The notes under the pieces were generated by a model that saw only the letters and a program-made list of their open reading frames with translations, searched no databases and was not told the DNA's origin. A stretch of 9,151 bases of DNA, taken from the NCBI GenBank assembly GCA_947303165.1, contig CAMYXE010000022.1, positions 1-9,151 of the forward strand, in the 5' to 3' direction. Positions 1 through 6,769 of the stretch are shown one piece after another. This DNA is from an uncultured Pseudomonadota bacterium (GTDB taxonomy: Bacteria > Pseudomonadota > Alphaproteobacteria > Rs-D84). Made by a program: the position numbers and the translations under genes. Numbering within the stretch: position 1 is the first letter of the stretch; the number at the start of each line of letters is the position of its first letter.

Positions 1-59
1 GATTCGAACCATGATAAAGAGAACCAAAATCTCTTGTCCTACCATTAGACGACACTCCA
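1..59 (-). tRNA. tRNA-Gln (anticodon UUG), 3' end cut off by the window edge
   Basis: Read on the minus strand, the gene starts at 59 with TGGAGTG; U at position 1 is typical of tRNA-Gln. A D arm with the usual AATGGTAGG loop follows. The anticodon stem is AGAGA paired with TCTCT around the seven-base loop TTTTGGT, which puts TTG at the anticodon (reads CAA). The T-arm loop TTCGAATC is visible at the window start. The last roughly 15 nt, with the 3' half of the T stem and the acceptor strand, lie outside the window. A good promoter sits just upstream (98-71, minus strand). Isotype is read from the anticodon; the cloverleaf was folded by eye. Confidence 0.93.
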
Positions 60-70
60 AAAGTGCTTTG

Positions 71-98
71 ATTATAAACCGATTTTAGGTTTTTGCAA
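71..98 (-). promoter_or_regulatory. Promoter of tRNA-Gln
   Basis: On the minus strand, TTGCAA (98-93) and TATAAT (76-71) are separated by 16 nt. Transcription would start near 64, a few bases before the mature 5' end at 59. The -10 is a perfect consensus. The -35 matches TTGACA at four of six positions and is a perfect palindrome, so it can also serve the opposite strand. Confidence 0.6.
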
Positions 99-155
99 TA
101 ATAAAATATTTTTTCATAATTTAGGACTTGATTTCTAATTATTAAAAATTATAAT
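93..155 (+). promoter_or_regulatory. Promoter region of the marR-tolC-adaptor-RND operon
   Basis: Two overlapping candidates are visible. The better one is TTGATT (128-133), 16 nt, TATAAT (150-155), giving a start near 162 and a leader of about 40 nt. The second is TTGCAA (93-98), 16 nt, CATAAT (115-120), which uses the same palindromic -35 as the tRNA-Gln promoter. The first -10 lies in a weak AT-only inverted repeat, ATTAT (138-142) and ATAAT (151-155). This could be where the MarR protein binds its own promoter, but the arms are short and the region is AT-rich. Confidence 0.5.
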
Positions 156-201
156 GATTGGCGATTTTAACGAATGGTTATGTTCAAAATAGGGGGCTTT
201 G

Positions 202-651
202 ATGGTAAAAAAAGAACTGATTAGTTTGTTAGAAAAGAATATTTTACTGTTCACAAAATTGTCTGAACGTCTTAATCGGGACAAGATAGATTTTGGCGAA
301 TATTCCCGTAACCAGGTGCATTTGTTGGTGCGTCTGTTTGTTGGCGGGCGTATACGGTTAAAGGATTTAGCAGCCCAGGAATTCGTGCCGGCGCCAAATC
401 TGTGCACGGCATTTAGGAAAATGGAAAGTGATGGGGTGGTCCTGCGCGAAGTGGATGATAATGACCGTCGTAATGTTTGGTATTCGGTGACCGAGCAGGG
501 TGCCAAAGTTGCAACGGGATTCATAGAAATGTTTCACCAGGCAATTGCGACGATGTTTAAAGATATTTCTAAAAATGAAGAAGAAGAACTTATTCGGTCT
601 TTTAAATCTATAAACGAAATTTTATTAAATATGGAGACAAAAAATGCGTAA
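202..651 (+). CDS. MarR-family transcriptional regulator
   Basis: A 149-residue winged-helix regulator, the usual MarR length. Helical N- and C-terminal parts (about 1-45 and 103-145) would form the dimer interface. The HTH spans about 50-76, with the recognition helix around PAPNLCTAFRKME. The wing has the family pattern D-N-D-R-R followed by a strand and VTEQG (about 85-100). MarR dimers typically repress their own operon and let go when a small ligand binds. I start at ATG 202, because AGGGGG (191-196) lies 5 nt before it; a TTG one codon upstream would be only 2 nt from that site. The gene overlaps the tolC-like gene by 8 nt, so it is the first gene of the efflux operon and probably its local repressor. 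The ligand cannot be told. Confidence 0.88.
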   Translation: MVKKELISLLEKNILLFTKLSERLNRDKIDFGEYSRNQVHLLVRLFVGGRIRLKDLAAQEFVPAPNLCTAFRKMESDGVVLREVDDNDRRNVWYSVTEQGAKVATGFIEMFHQAIATMFKDISKNEEEELIRSFKSINEILLNMETKNA

Positions 652-1987
652 AATTATTGGGGCATTATTTGCTGTGTGCGGCTGTTTTTGCTGTATAGAC
701 GCGTTTGCGTTAGATTTGTCATTAAATGACGCGGTTAGTAAAATTATGGCTGAATCAAATGACCTGAAAAAGGCGGATGCAAATGTTAAAAAGGCTCAGG
801 CATCATTAGATGTAGCAAATTCCAACCGTTGGTTTAATATCGAAGCCACCGCAACATACATGAACCTTGTCAATGTTGAAAGGCCGTTTGATTCGTATGA
901 TGTTAAATTGCCCCCGGAAATTGGTGGACTTGTTCAGCAAATTGCCAGTACCAGTGGTGTTTCTATGTCTGTGCCAGAAAAACTTGCTATTCCGGATAAT
1001 ATCTTTATGGCAGGGGTGACTATTACACAACCAATTTATACTTTTGGCAAAATTGGTAATGCAGTGGATAGTGTTCGTAGCGCTATCAAAATGAGCGAAT
1101 ACAGCAAAGAAATGGTGTCACGAGAAGTTAAGTATGCCGCGACTGATATGTATTGGACCGCAAAAATGACAGATGAAATTGTGAAATTGGCCAAAAAAGA
1201 TTTAGATAATACAATGGCGGCCAAGAAGAAACTTGCAGGTGCAGGAAGGGCAAATCGCAGCAATTTGGTTAAAATTGAATCGGATATCGCAACCAAAGAG
1301 ATCAACCTGTCGGATGCAGAATTTAACCGTGATACGGCACACAGGATGTTAAAGATTTTAGCGGGAATTGATATTGATGAAGAATTGAATTTGACAGATG
1401 AATTTCCGAATACTTTCGCAGATATAGAAGATAAAAAACTGACCAATACACCAGAATGGCAGGTTTTAGATCAGCAGGTCAAAATGTATGAATCCAAGGC
1501 GTCATCAAGTCGTGCAAATGGGTATCCTACGTTGGCCGCGGTAGGTTCTTATAGCTACGTGACAATGGATACCGATTTTAAAAAAATGTTTAATAGCAAT
1601 GCAGAGCAGGCTGCTTATTGGGGACTTGCGTTAAAGGTTCCTGTTTTTAGCGGTGGTTTGAATCGCGCAAATGCAACAGTTGATGTTATGAATGCCGAGG
1701 TTGCACGTCAAGATTTAGATAAATCTAAAAAGATTACATCAGAAAAATACACAAATGCGATTAAACAATATAACCATTTGCGTGGGAATTTGAAAGGTCT
1801 TGAAAATGCGCGTGATTTAGCAGCGAAAGCCTATGGTTTTTCGCGTGATCGTTTTGCTGCTGGTCAAACATCTGCTGTGGAATTGGCGGATGTTTCAGCT
1901 GGGTTGTATCAACTGGATATGGCGCTGATAAATGCGAAATACAAGATATTGATGTCTGCAGAATCTGTTAAGAAGTTGGGAGATTAA
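644..1987 (+). CDS. TolC-family outer membrane efflux protein
   Basis: A 447-residue outer membrane factor, close to the family's usual 430-490. A signal peptide is visible: MRK, a hydrophobic stretch and a likely signal peptidase I cut after A22 (DAFA, then LD). The mature part has two related halves, about 25-235 and 255-445. Each begins with the typical 'L-x-x-A-V' or 'P-E-W' helix and is rich in long Ala/Lys/Glu/Asn helices, as expected for two outer membrane efflux repeats. GGLNRANATVDVMNAEV is a typical second-repeat helix start. Trimers form a channel across the outer membrane and periplasm. ATG 644 overlaps the marR stop by 8 nt, and GGAG (633-636) lies 7 nt before it. The signal peptide carries four cysteines (12, 14, 16, 17) but no proper lipobox; the mature protein has none. 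It is the exit duct for the RND pump downstream. Confidence 0.9.
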   Translation: MRKIIGALFAVCGCFCCIDAFALDLSLNDAVSKIMAESNDLKKADANVKKAQASLDVANSNRWFNIEATATYMNLVNVERPFDSYDVKLPPEIGGLVQQIASTSGVSMSVPEKLAIPDNIFMAGVTITQPIYTFGKIGNAVDSVRSAIKMSEYSKEMVSREVKYAATDMYWTAKMTDEIVKLAKKDLDNTMAAKKKLAGAGRANRSNLVKIESDIATKEINLSDAEFNRDTAHRMLKILAGIDIDEELNLTDEFPNTFADIEDKKLTNTPEWQVLDQQVKMYESKASSSRANGYPTLAAVGSYSYVTMDTDFKKMFNSNAEQAAYWGLALKVPVFSGGLNRANATVDVMNAEVARQDLDKSKKITSEKYTNAIKQYNHLRGNLKGLENARDLAAKAYGFSRDRFAAGQTSAVELADVSAGLYQLDMALINAKYKILMSAESVKKLGD

Positions 1988-1989
1988 TA

Positions 1990-2589
1990 ATGAAAATCTT
2001 TGGACGTGATTTTGATGAAAAAAAAGTAAAAAAAATTGTCTATACGGCTGGTTCTGCCGTATTGGCACTTTGGTTTGTATATAGATTTGTTATGTTTGGC
2101 CTTGAAAAAAACATGAATGTTTTTAATCCTGCGCGTGAGGTAAATGCGTCTGGGATATTGGTAGAAGTTACTACAGCATATAATAATGGGGCTATAATAA
2201 AAGTACCAATTGCTATAAAAAATAATCGCGGATATGTATCAAATTCAAATCATGGACAAATAAAACCTGGGCAAAAAGTAGGAAATGGAGAGATTGTTTC
2301 TGTGTCGGGGGCTATCGATTTAGATTCTGGAATGCACGTTGTGCGGACACGTGGCGCTGCGGATGGGTTGAATATGATAGAAATTAAAACAAATGGTTAT
2401 TGTGTACCGACGTATGCAGTACGTGATGATAAAGTTTATGTTGTTGAATCTGGGGTTGCGGTTGCACGTCAAGTTGTGGTTTCAGGCTTTGATTCCGAAG
2501 TGACGTGTATTTCAGATGGCATCACAGATGGAGACAAGGTTATTCTAAGTCGAGTTTCATCGGGACAAAAAGTAAAAATTCAGGATTAA
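1990..2589 (+). CDS. Short periplasmic adaptor-like protein (membrane fusion protein lacking the hairpin)
   Basis: A 199-residue protein in the slot where RND operons carry the periplasmic adaptor (normally about 350-400 aa). It has a charged N terminus, one membrane segment at about 14-36 and a periplasmic remainder. Residues 98-143 resemble the adaptor beta-barrel: GEIVSVSGAIDLDSG, then a strand, and VPTYAV at its end. Residues 140-197 read like the membrane-proximal domain: alternating V-Y-V-V-E-S-G-V-A strands, then GITDGDKVI and GQKVKI near the end. Residues 53-96 (SGILVEV to IKPGQKV) may be a remnant lipoyl or first barrel strand. No coiled-coil hairpin is present, nor room for one: the ORF starts 2 nt after tolC and is intact. 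Cys138 and Cys173 could form a disulfide. GGGAG (1978-1982) lies 7 nt before the start. The adaptor identity rests on position plus C-terminal pattern and is moderate. Confidence 0.62.
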   Translation: MKIFGRDFDEKKVKKIVYTAGSAVLALWFVYRFVMFGLEKNMNVFNPAREVNASGILVEVTTAYNNGAIIKVPIAIKNNRGYVSNSNHGQIKPGQKVGNGEIVSVSGAIDLDSGMHVVRTRGAADGLNMIEIKTNGYCVPTYAVRDDKVYVVESGVAVARQVVVSGFDSEVTCISDGITDGDKVILSRVSSGQKVKIQD

Positions 2590-2604
2590 AGTTAGGGGGA
2601 CAAT

Positions 2605-5600
2605 ATGTTAAAGTTTTTTGTTAAACGTCCGATTACAACGGTTATGTTTGTTTTGGTCTGGGTTGTATTGGGATTGGTCGCTATTCCAAAAATGAATATT
2701 GAACGGACGCCATCTTTGGATTTCCCTATGGTGACCGCTAGATTTATATACCCTGGTGCATCAAGCGAGGAAATAGAATCTCAGGTTATTAAAAAGGCCG
2801 AAGATGCGATTTCAGAAGTACCAGAAATTAAGCATATTACTTCCCGTATTTTTGAAAACGGTGGGTATATTATGACGGAATTTAACCTTGGGGTTAATGC
2901 AAACGATAAAGCGGCCGAAGTCAAGTCAAAGATAGATGCATTGGCATCACAGTTCCCAGAAGACCTTAAACAGCCAGTGATTGAAAAACTAAATCCGTTA
3001 CAACAGTCTGTCGTTGATATTGCTTTGCGTGGGGCAGACGCACGTGATTTGGAAAAATATATTGATGATGTTCTGTCAAATAAAATTACGGCTATTCCAG
3101 GGGTTGCAAATGTGTCTACCTTTGGTGGCCGCAAGCGTGCCATTCGTGTTCAAATGAATCCTGATTCGATGGCGGCACGTGGTGTCACAGTCACAGATAT
3201 CGTGACCGCATTGGCAACAAAAAATATGAATATCCCTGGGGGAAAAATTGAATACGGTTCAACGTCAGAAAATGTACGTTTTATTGGTGAATTCCAATCA
3301 ATAGATGAAATCAATGATTTGCAGATTACCACAGCCGAAGGTCAACAATTTAATTTATCCGATATCGCGACCATAAATGATGATGCGCGTGATATAGATA
3401 GTGGCGCTTTGTATAATGGGGAATCTGTTGTAATTGCATCTATTGAAAAATCTTCGGATGGAAACGCGATTAAAATATCACGTCAATTGAATAAGTATTT
3501 AAATGAGTATCGTGCTGATTTAGCCCAGCGTTTTCCAAATGCTACAATGGAAATAATCAACGATTCGTCAATACGTGTTTTTGATATTACCATTGATACG
3601 ATGTGGAGTATTATTTTAGGTATAGTATTTACCGTGTTGGTGTTATTGGCATTCACACGTAATTGGCGTTCCACTATTGTTGCAGGTGTTGTTATTCCGG
3701 CATCTTTGGTCGCAGGATTTTTATTCATGAATGCCAGTGGATTTACAATAAATGTTATGACATTGTTAGCGTATTCTTCTGCATTAGGGACATTGGTGTC
3801 GAATGCGATTATTTTGATAGAAGCAGCTTTACAAGAGATGCACGCGGGTAAAAATCCAGAAAATGCTGCGATTGACGGGACAAAAAAAGTTGCGGTTTCT
3901 GTGTTGGCTGGGGTTGGAACCAACGTTGTTGTGTTTTTACCGTTGGCGTTTATGGGCGGAATAGTTGGTGAATTTATGGTTCAGTTTGGTATGACAGTCG
4001 TTTACCTTACATTGTTATCGTTGATGTTCAGTTTTACACTTACCCCTATGATGATTGCGCATTTTTTGCGTTTAACACCAAATGATAAAAAAGCAGAAAA
4101 AAAAGTCGTAGAGAATAGTGCAAATAAAACACTGTTGCGTCGTTGGTTCGAATATCAGATTATGCATCCTGGACGTGTTATATTAATGGCTGTTGGTATA
4201 TTTATTGCCAGTACAATATTAATGCAGTTCGTTGGAAATGAATTTTCTCCGGCTATGTATAATAATGAAATAAATATTACTGTGCGAACACCTATGGGGT
4301 CGACGTACGAAAAGTCTGAAAAGGTCGCACAACAAATTGAATCTATTTTGCGTTCAATGCCAGAGGTTAAAAATATCACCATTAAAATCGGTGACCAAGG
4401 ATTACAAAATATTTCCATCAAGGTTGACCTTATAGATCAATCAAAACGCAGGTTGTCTGATAAAGAATTAAGCAAAGTTATGTTGCCAAAATTGACCGTA
4501 ATTCCAGATGCGGAAATTCAGATAAAGGCGGGTGAAGCTCAGGCATCAAGTATGTCCGCGGGGGATTTGGTGTTAAATATTTATGGGGAAGATGACGCGT
4601 TGCGTGAACAATATGCGGACAAAGTAATTGATATTTTGAATCAAATAACAGAAATTCAAACTGCGGTATTGGCACAACAAAAACCGTCAAATGAAATTAA
4701 ATTTGTACCAGATCAATCCAAAATGAATTTTTGGGGTGTAAAGAATTCTTATGCGGGTTCTGTATTGCGTACGGCACTTTATGGGAACGATACATATAAA
4801 TATAAAGAAAAAGGTGATGAATATCCAATACTGTTAGAATTTGCGGATGCGTATAAAACACGTTCTTTGTTTGATAATGTTTATGTGAACTCACAAAAAG
4901 GTATGGTGGCATTATCTGAATTGGGAACAATTCAAACCGCGGTTGCCACGCCAGATATTCGTAGGCTGGATAAAAATCGTATCACAGAAATTGATGTAAA
5001 TATTGGTAAATCTACGATGGGGCCTGTGCAATCAAAAATAGAATCTGAATTAAAAAAGATAGATTGGCAAGCAGGGTATTATTACAAGTTTGCCGGTATG
5101 TCAGAAATTCAGGGCGACACAACATCGGAAATAGGTCAGGCATTTTTGTTGGCGGTTATATTAACCTTTATGTTATTGGCGGCAATTATGAATTCGCTTG
5201 CTCACCCGTTTACAATTGCAACATCAATTGTGACATCTTTTGCTGGTGTGTTTATATTGATTTTCTTAACAGGTGCTTCAATGAATGTTGGTGCTATGTT
5301 GGCGTTTGTTATGTTGATTGGTTTGGTGGTTAACAATAATATTTTGTTGTTGGAACCTACGATAAATCGTATAAACGCCGGAGAAGATATTGCAGGTGCT
5401 TTATGGAAAGAATTGAAATCTAAACAAAATATGATTTTGATGACATCTGTTGCGGTTATATCAGGGATGTTACCACAATTATGGTCTGGTGATGGTATGA
5501 AAATGGGTATGGGGGCGGTTATGGTCGGTGGTATGCTTGCATCATTGATATGGACATTTACATTGACGCCAGCATTATTTGTGGTGATTGAAAACCTGCG

Positions 5601-5625
5601 TCGCAAATTAAAAAACAAGAAATAA
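2605..5625 (+). CDS. RND-family permease (AcrB/HAE-1-like) with altered proton-relay residues
   Basis: A 1006-residue inner membrane transporter, within the 1000-1050 range of the AcrB/MdtB group. It has TM1 at 9-29, a large periplasmic loop (30-330), TM2-TM6 (about 333-487), TM7 (about 527-548), a second loop (549-850) and TM8-TM12 (about 852-997). The N terminus FFVKRPITTVM, the PGASSEEIE porter start and NIPGGKIE are typical. Such pumps act as proton-driven trimers with an adaptor and a TolC channel. In TM4 the usual V-D-D/N-A-I reads V-S399-N400-A-I. The TM10 Lys position is Asn910 (VVNNNILLLE; VNN is common in other RND branches). The TM11 Thr is kept (Thr947), and Lys940 stands where AcrB has Arg971. 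I noticed no cysteine in the whole chain. AGGGGGA (2594-2600) precedes the ATG by 4 nt. It is the last gene of the operon, followed directly by a terminator. The substrate is unknown. Confidence 0.92.
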   Translation: MLKFFVKRPITTVMFVLVWVVLGLVAIPKMNIERTPSLDFPMVTARFIYPGASSEEIESQVIKKAEDAISEVPEIKHITSRIFENGGYIMTEFNLGVNANDKAAEVKSKIDALASQFPEDLKQPVIEKLNPLQQSVVDIALRGADARDLEKYIDDVLSNKITAIPGVANVSTFGGRKRAIRVQMNPDSMAARGVTVTDIVTALATKNMNIPGGKIEYGSTSENVRFIGEFQSIDEINDLQITTAEGQQFNLSDIATINDDARDIDSGALYNGESVVIASIEKSSDGNAIKISRQLNKYLNEYRADLAQRFPNATMEIINDSSIRVFDITIDTMWSIILGIVFTVLVLLAFTRNWRSTIVAGVVIPASLVAGFLFMNASGFTINVMTLLAYSSALGTLVSNAIILIEAALQEMHAGKNPENAAIDGTKKVAVSVLAGVGTNVVVFLPLAFMGGIVGEFMVQFGMTVVYLTLLSLMFSFTLTPMMIAHFLRLTPNDKKAEKKVVENSANKTLLRRWFEYQIMHPGRVILMAVGIFIASTILMQFVGNEFSPAMYNNEINITVRTPMGSTYEKSEKVAQQIESILRSMPEVKNITIKIGDQGLQNISIKVDLIDQSKRRLSDKELSKVMLPKLTVIPDAEIQIKAGEAQASSMSAGDLVLNIYGEDDALREQYADKVIDILNQITEIQTAVLAQQKPSNEIKFVPDQSKMNFWGVKNSYAGSVLRTALYGNDTYKYKEKGDEYPILLEFADAYKTRSLFDNVYVNSQKGMVALSELGTIQTAVATPDIRRLDKNRITEIDVNIGKSTMGPVQSKIESELKKIDWQAGYYYKFAGMSEIQGDTTSEIGQAFLLAVILTFMLLAAIMNSLAHPFTIATSIVTSFAGVFILIFLTGASMNVGAMLAFVMLIGLVVNNNILLLEPTINRINAGEDIAGALWKELKSKQNMILMTSVAVISGMLPQLWSGDGMKMGMGAVMVGGMLASLIWTFTLTPALFVVIENLRRKLKNKK

Positions 5626-5650
5626 AAAACGGGACATATTGTCCCGTTTT
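5626..5650. terminator. Bidirectional intrinsic terminator between the RND gene and thyA
   Basis: A perfect hairpin: AAAACGGGACA (5626-5636), loop TAT, TGTCCCGTTTT (5640-5650). On the plus strand the arm ends in a T run; on the minus strand the A run plus adjacent bases gives TTTTTTATTT. It therefore fits both the RND operon (stop at 5625) and thyA (stop codon 5652-5654), and fills 25 of the 26 intergenic bases. Confidence 0.9.
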
Positions 5651-5651
5651 A

Positions 5652-6641
5652 TTAGCGTGCCACAGGGGCCCGTAATTGACTATGGTGTTTATAATTTTCT
5701 AATTTATATCCATTAGCCGCTTCCCATGCCAGCATACCTTTCCAATTTTCATCAGGAATTGTGACGGTTGGTAGTTTGTATGGTTGACGTGTAATTTGTT
5801 CCTTGACTTGTGAGAGGTGATTTTCATAAATGTGAGCATCGTGCAGTTCGCCTTTTAATATACCAGGTTTTAAATTTGCTTCTTTTGCAAACAGCATTAA
5901 TAACAGGGCGTATGATGCGATGTTATATGGAACCCCCAGGAACATGTCGCATGAACGTTGTGTCCATGTAAGGTTTAATCTGTCACCATCAAGTAATAAA
6001 TTAAACGCAAAGTGACATGGGGGCAATCCCATTTTTGATTCATCCATTGGATTCCATGCACTAACAACCATACGACGTGCCTTGTCATCTTTGACACGTT
6101 CATTTACTGGCAATCTAAGGACGCGTAAAATATCGGCAATTTGGTCAAAGCCTGGTTGTTTTGGATCAAAGTTATCTGTTGGATTTTTGTCTATACGTTT
6201 TGGATCAAATTCGTATTTGCCGCCAAAATGTCGCCATTGAAAACCGTATACAGGTCCCAAATCTCGTTCATTGTCTATGATTCTATTTTTAATGATTATT
6301 TTTTCTTCATCTGTTGGTTCGTGCCCGAATGTCTTAGGAAATTCTTTGATAGTTAAATCATAGACTGGTTCCCACTTTGGTTTACTGGCCCATTTGTCCC
6401 ATATATGACACTTGCGGTCTTGTAACCATTGTTTATCGGTTATACCTTGGATGAAGAATTGAAGTTCGGTAGCGATATTTTTTAACCCCATTTCTTTTGT
6501 TGTAAGTAATGGGAAGCCCATGTCCATATCATGCACAAATGTTTCACCTGAGGCAACGCGGATGACCCATGTACCAGTGCGATTTTCTGACCGTGTTCCT
6601 GTTTTCAAAATATGTTCACATATATCTGTGGATGATTTCAT
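5652..6641 (-). CDS. thyA: Thymidylate synthase (ThyA, folate-dependent)
   Basis: Methylates dUMP to dTMP using 5,10-methylene-tetrahydrofolate, in the cytoplasm. Catalytic Cys209 sits in LPPCHF, with Arg21 (RTGT), Arg189/Arg190, Arg229-Ser-Cys-Asp232, Asn240 (VPYNIASYALL) and His270/Tyr272 all in the expected order, each about 63 positions later than in E. coli ThyA. The protein is 329 aa against 264. The extra length is an insert of about 37 residues between the WDKW motif (81-84) and DLGPVYG (127-133), about 18 after the QWR of 135-137, and a few more before 189. Extra small-domain sequence of this sort is known from longer ThyA proteins such as that of Lactobacillus casei. The C terminus is APVAR, where a terminal Val or Ile is the rule. 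AGGAGT (6652-6647) precedes ATG 6641 by 5 nt. Confidence 0.96.
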   Translation of the reverse strand: MKSSTDICEHILKTGTRSENRTGTWVIRVASGETFVHDMDMGFPLLTTKEMGLKNIATELQFFIQGITDKQWLQDRKCHIWDKWASKPKWEPVYDLTIKEFPKTFGHEPTDEEKIIIKNRIIDNERDLGPVYGFQWRHFGGKYEFDPKRIDKNPTDNFDPKQPGFDQIADILRVLRLPVNERVKDDKARRMVVSAWNPMDESKMGLPPCHFAFNLLLDGDRLNLTWTQRSCDMFLGVPYNIASYALLLMLFAKEANLKPGILKGELHDAHIYENHLSQVKEQITRQPYKLPTVTIPDENWKGMLAWEAANGYKLENYKHHSQLRAPVAR

Positions 6642-6661
6642 CTTTTACTCCTTTTTTATTG

Positions 6662-6712
6662 ACAATAGTATATTATTGTGTTTAAAAAGTTAATGCAAGT
6701 CATAATTTGCAT
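6662..6712. repeat. Two inverted repeats between thyA and the HAD gene
   Basis: First: ACAATA (6662-6667) and TATTGT (6674-6679) around GTATAT, an 18-bp palindrome with a single mismatched pair. Second: ATGCAA (6693-6698) and TTGCAT (6707-6712), perfect arms with an 8-nt centre. Both overlap the predicted thyA promoter and lie upstream of the HAD promoter. They could be operators, but AT-rich sequence gives such repeats by chance. Confidence 0.4.
6670..6698 (-). promoter_or_regulatory. Possible thyA promoter
   Basis: Minus strand: TTGCAT (6698-6693), 17 nt, TAATAT (6675-6670), giving a start near 6663 and a leader of about 20 nt. An alternative -10 is TATACT (6672-6667), but it has no good -35. 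The -10 lies inside an imperfect 18-bp palindrome (6662-6679), and the -35 is one arm of another inverted repeat (6693-6712). Confidence 0.35.
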
Positions 6713-6714
6713 GG

Positions 6715-6742
6715 TTGAAATAGTAGAAAACAATGGTATAAT
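6715..6742 (+). promoter_or_regulatory. Promoter of the HAD phosphatase gene
   Basis: TTGAAA (6715-6720), 16 nt, TATAAT (6737-6742), giving a start near 6749 and a leader of about 20 nt to ATG 6770. A second, weaker plus-strand candidate lies upstream: a perfect TTGACA (6659-6664), 16 nt, TTTAAA (6681-6686). Confidence 0.62.
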
Positions 6743-6769
6743 CGTGATAATTTTATAAGGATTTCTGGT

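Noticed and set aside
199..201. TTG as the start of the MarR gene
   Set aside because: It is only 2 nt from the AGGGGG ribosome binding site; ATG 202 in the same frame has a 5-nt spacing.
644..709. TolC-like protein as a lipoprotein, from the cysteines in its signal peptide
   Set aside because: No cysteine follows a proper lipobox. A signal peptidase I site after DAFA fits better.
1990..2589. The short adaptor being a frameshifted remnant of a full-length adaptor
   Set aside because: There is one uninterrupted frame with its own ribosome binding site. Gaps of 2 and 15 nt to the neighbours leave no room for a hidden hairpin segment.
3483..3923. Long open frames on the opposite strand inside the RND, tolC and rmuC genes
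   Set aside because: They lie wholly within well-supported genes, have low-complexity or unfamily-like translations and lack ribosome binding sites.
6642..6769. A riboswitch or small RNA between thyA and the HAD gene
   Set aside because: The predicted leaders are only about 20 nt and no conserved aptamer or terminator-like fold is visible; only short palindromes are present.
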